Part shown: positions 62,957 to 64,000 of the stretch, piece after piece
How positions within the stretch are numbered: position 1 is the first letter of the stretch
Layout: the number at the start of each line of letters is the position of its first letter
Assembly (NCBI GenBank): GCA_016868665.1
Contig: VGGK01000009.1
Span: 1 to 64,000, forward strand
Source of the DNA: Chlorobiota bacterium
Lineage (GTDB): Bacteria > Bacteroidota > Chlorobiia > Chlorobiales > Chlorobiaceae
DNA: 64,000 nt
Reading direction: 5' to 3'
Made by a program: the position numbers and the translations under genes
Notes under the pieces: generated by a model
Told to the model about the DNA's origin: nothing
Databases searched by the model: none
The model's input: only the letters and a program-made list of their open reading frames with translations

Positions 62957-64000
62957 ATGTCCGACATACAGGAACAGCAGGCTTCCATAGCCATCACCCT
63001 GCCTGACGGGACGGTTCGCACCGTTCCCTCCGGAAGTACCGGTTTTGATATAGCGCTCTCTATCGGCAAGCGACTTGCCGAAGATGCACTTGCCGTGACC
63101 GTCAACGGCAGACCGACAGATCTTCATGCGCCGATCCACAGCGACGCGCGAATAGAGATCGTCACGTTCGACTCGCCGCTCGGGCACGATATATTCTGGC
63201 ACAGCGCGAGTCATATCATGGCCCAGGCCATCGAGGAACTCTTCCCGGGAAGCCGCTTCGGTGCGGGACCGGCGACTGAACAGGGTTTCTATTACGACGT
63301 GGCTTCTGAGCATCGGTTCCGCGAAGAGGATCTCCGCCTGATCGAGCAGAAAATGCTGGAAATCGGAAAACGTGATATCCGCCTGAAGCGCGAAGAGATG
63401 AAACGGTCCGATGCCATAGCGTATTTCACCAGCGTGCGCAACGACCCTTACAAGGTTGAAATCCTCAATGATACCCTGAAAGAGGTCGAAACGGTATCGC
63501 TCTATCACCAGGGATCGTTCACCGATCTCTGCTCAGGGCCGCACCTGCCCACGACAGCGAAACTCAAGGCCGTCCTCCTTACCAATATCTCGTCATCCTA
63601 CTGGCGCGGCGACTCCTCGAGGGAGAGCATGCAGCGTATCTACGGCATCGCTTTTCCGTCCGAGAAACTGCTCAGGGAGCACGTCGCAAGACTTGAGGAA
63701 GCCAAACGAAGGGACCATCGCAAACTCGGCGCCGAGCTCGATCTGTTCATGCTTTCTCCTGAAATCGGCAGCGGCCTGCCGGTCTGGCTGCCCAAAGGCG
63801 CCATCATCCGCAGCGAACTTGAAACGTTCCTGAAAGAAGAACAGCGCAAACGTGGCTACCTGCCGGTCTACACGCCCCATATCGGCAATATCGGCCTCTA
63901 TAAGCGATCGGGTCATTATCCCTATTACAGCGATTCGCAGTTTCCTCCTTTGACCTATCATGACGAGGACGGAAAGCAGGAGCAGTATCTGCTCAAACCT
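62957..64000 (+). CDS. thrS: threonyl-tRNA synthetase (5' part)
   Basis: Charges tRNA-Thr. The first 348 residues are present, and the gene runs off the right edge. A TGS domain (about 12-72) is followed by the editing domain with H82-x3-H86 and C192-x3-H196 (CSGPH), then the start of the class II catalytic core (MLSPEIGSGLPVWLPKGA). I place the start at ATG 62957, giving MSDIQEQQAS. The tail, including most of the catalytic and anticodon-binding domains, lies outside the window. Confidence 0.96.
   Translation, partial: MSDIQEQQASIAITLPDGTVRTVPSGSTGFDIALSIGKRLAEDALAVTVNGRPTDLHAPIHSDARIEIVTFDSPLGHDIFWHSASHIMAQAIEELFPGSRFGAGPATEQGFYYDVASEHRFREEDLRLIEQKMLEIGKRDIRLKREEMKRSDAIAYFTSVRNDPYKVEILNDTLKEVETVSLYHQGSFTDLCSGPHLPTTAKLKAVLLTNISSSYWRGDSSRESMQRIYGIAFPSEKLLREHVARLEEAKRRDHRKLGAELDLFMLSPEIGSGLPVWLPKGAIIRSELETFLKEEQRKRGYLPVYTPHIGNIGLYKRSGHYPYYSDSQFPPLTYHDEDGKQEQYLLKP

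Overview
This window is a chromosomal segment of a green sulfur bacterium (Chlorobiaceae). The diagnostic genes are pscA and pscB (P840 type I homodimeric reaction centre, large subunit and FA/FB protein), bchZ (chlorophyllide a reductase) and korAB (2-oxoglutarate:ferredoxin oxidoreductase of the reductive TCA cycle). I do not assign a genus. Codon use, GC-rich coding DNA and AT-rich spacers look even across the core genes. No rRNA, CRISPR array, complete insertion sequence or prophage was seen.

Region 1-7,100 is the accessory part. It holds an integron-type tyrosine integrase (303-1403) beside a nested, attC-like inverted-repeat structure cut by the left edge of the window; serB; a DUF4143-type AAA ATPase; and a complete three-gene kinase toxin-antitoxin operon of the HipBST type (4697-6191) behind three 18-bp palindromic operators spaced exactly 41 bp apart. 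This operon sits inside a ferredoxin cluster. Two intact 2[4Fe-4S] ferredoxin genes lie on its right, and only the last ~20 codons of a third paralogue survive on its left, ending 4 bp before the first operator.

Region 7,100-17,800 holds alaS, a small Cys-rich orphan, korAB, accA, an HU gene, and efp-accB-accC. KorAB fixes CO2 onto succinyl-CoA using reduced ferredoxin; AccABC starts fatty acid synthesis. Region 17,800-29,900 (minus strand) is the classical tRNA(Thr-Tyr-Thr-Trp)-secE-nusG-rplKAJL-rpoBC transcription/translation block. Region 29,900-34,600 (minus) has a short-chain dehydrogenase, a long-form ispG, a DivIC/FtsB-like gene and eno. An EF-G-2 type GTPase and a dolichol-phosphate-mannose-synthase-like glycosyltransferase follow convergently.

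Region 37,900-40,900 is the reaction-centre operon pscA-pscB, with a terminator-like hairpin between the two genes. Then come dapF, a glutamate dehydrogenase, rubredoxin, a PAS-rich hybrid histidine kinase with a receiver-only partner, a uridine-kinase-like P-loop protein and tRNA-Asn. Region 48,300-55,400 is a compact lipid operon: yceD-rpmF-plsX-fabH-fabD-fabG-acpP-fabF-rnc. The right end carries gcvPB, an HNH nuclease, a nucleoside deaminase, an asparaginase, a secreted GH3 glucosaminidase, bchZ and the 5' part of thrS, which runs off the window.

The items most worth a second look are the HipBST module with its phased operators and the broken ferredoxin gene, the integron integrase without a recognisable cassette array, the elongation factor P with Asn at the tip position, and the pscA/pscB intergenic terminator.
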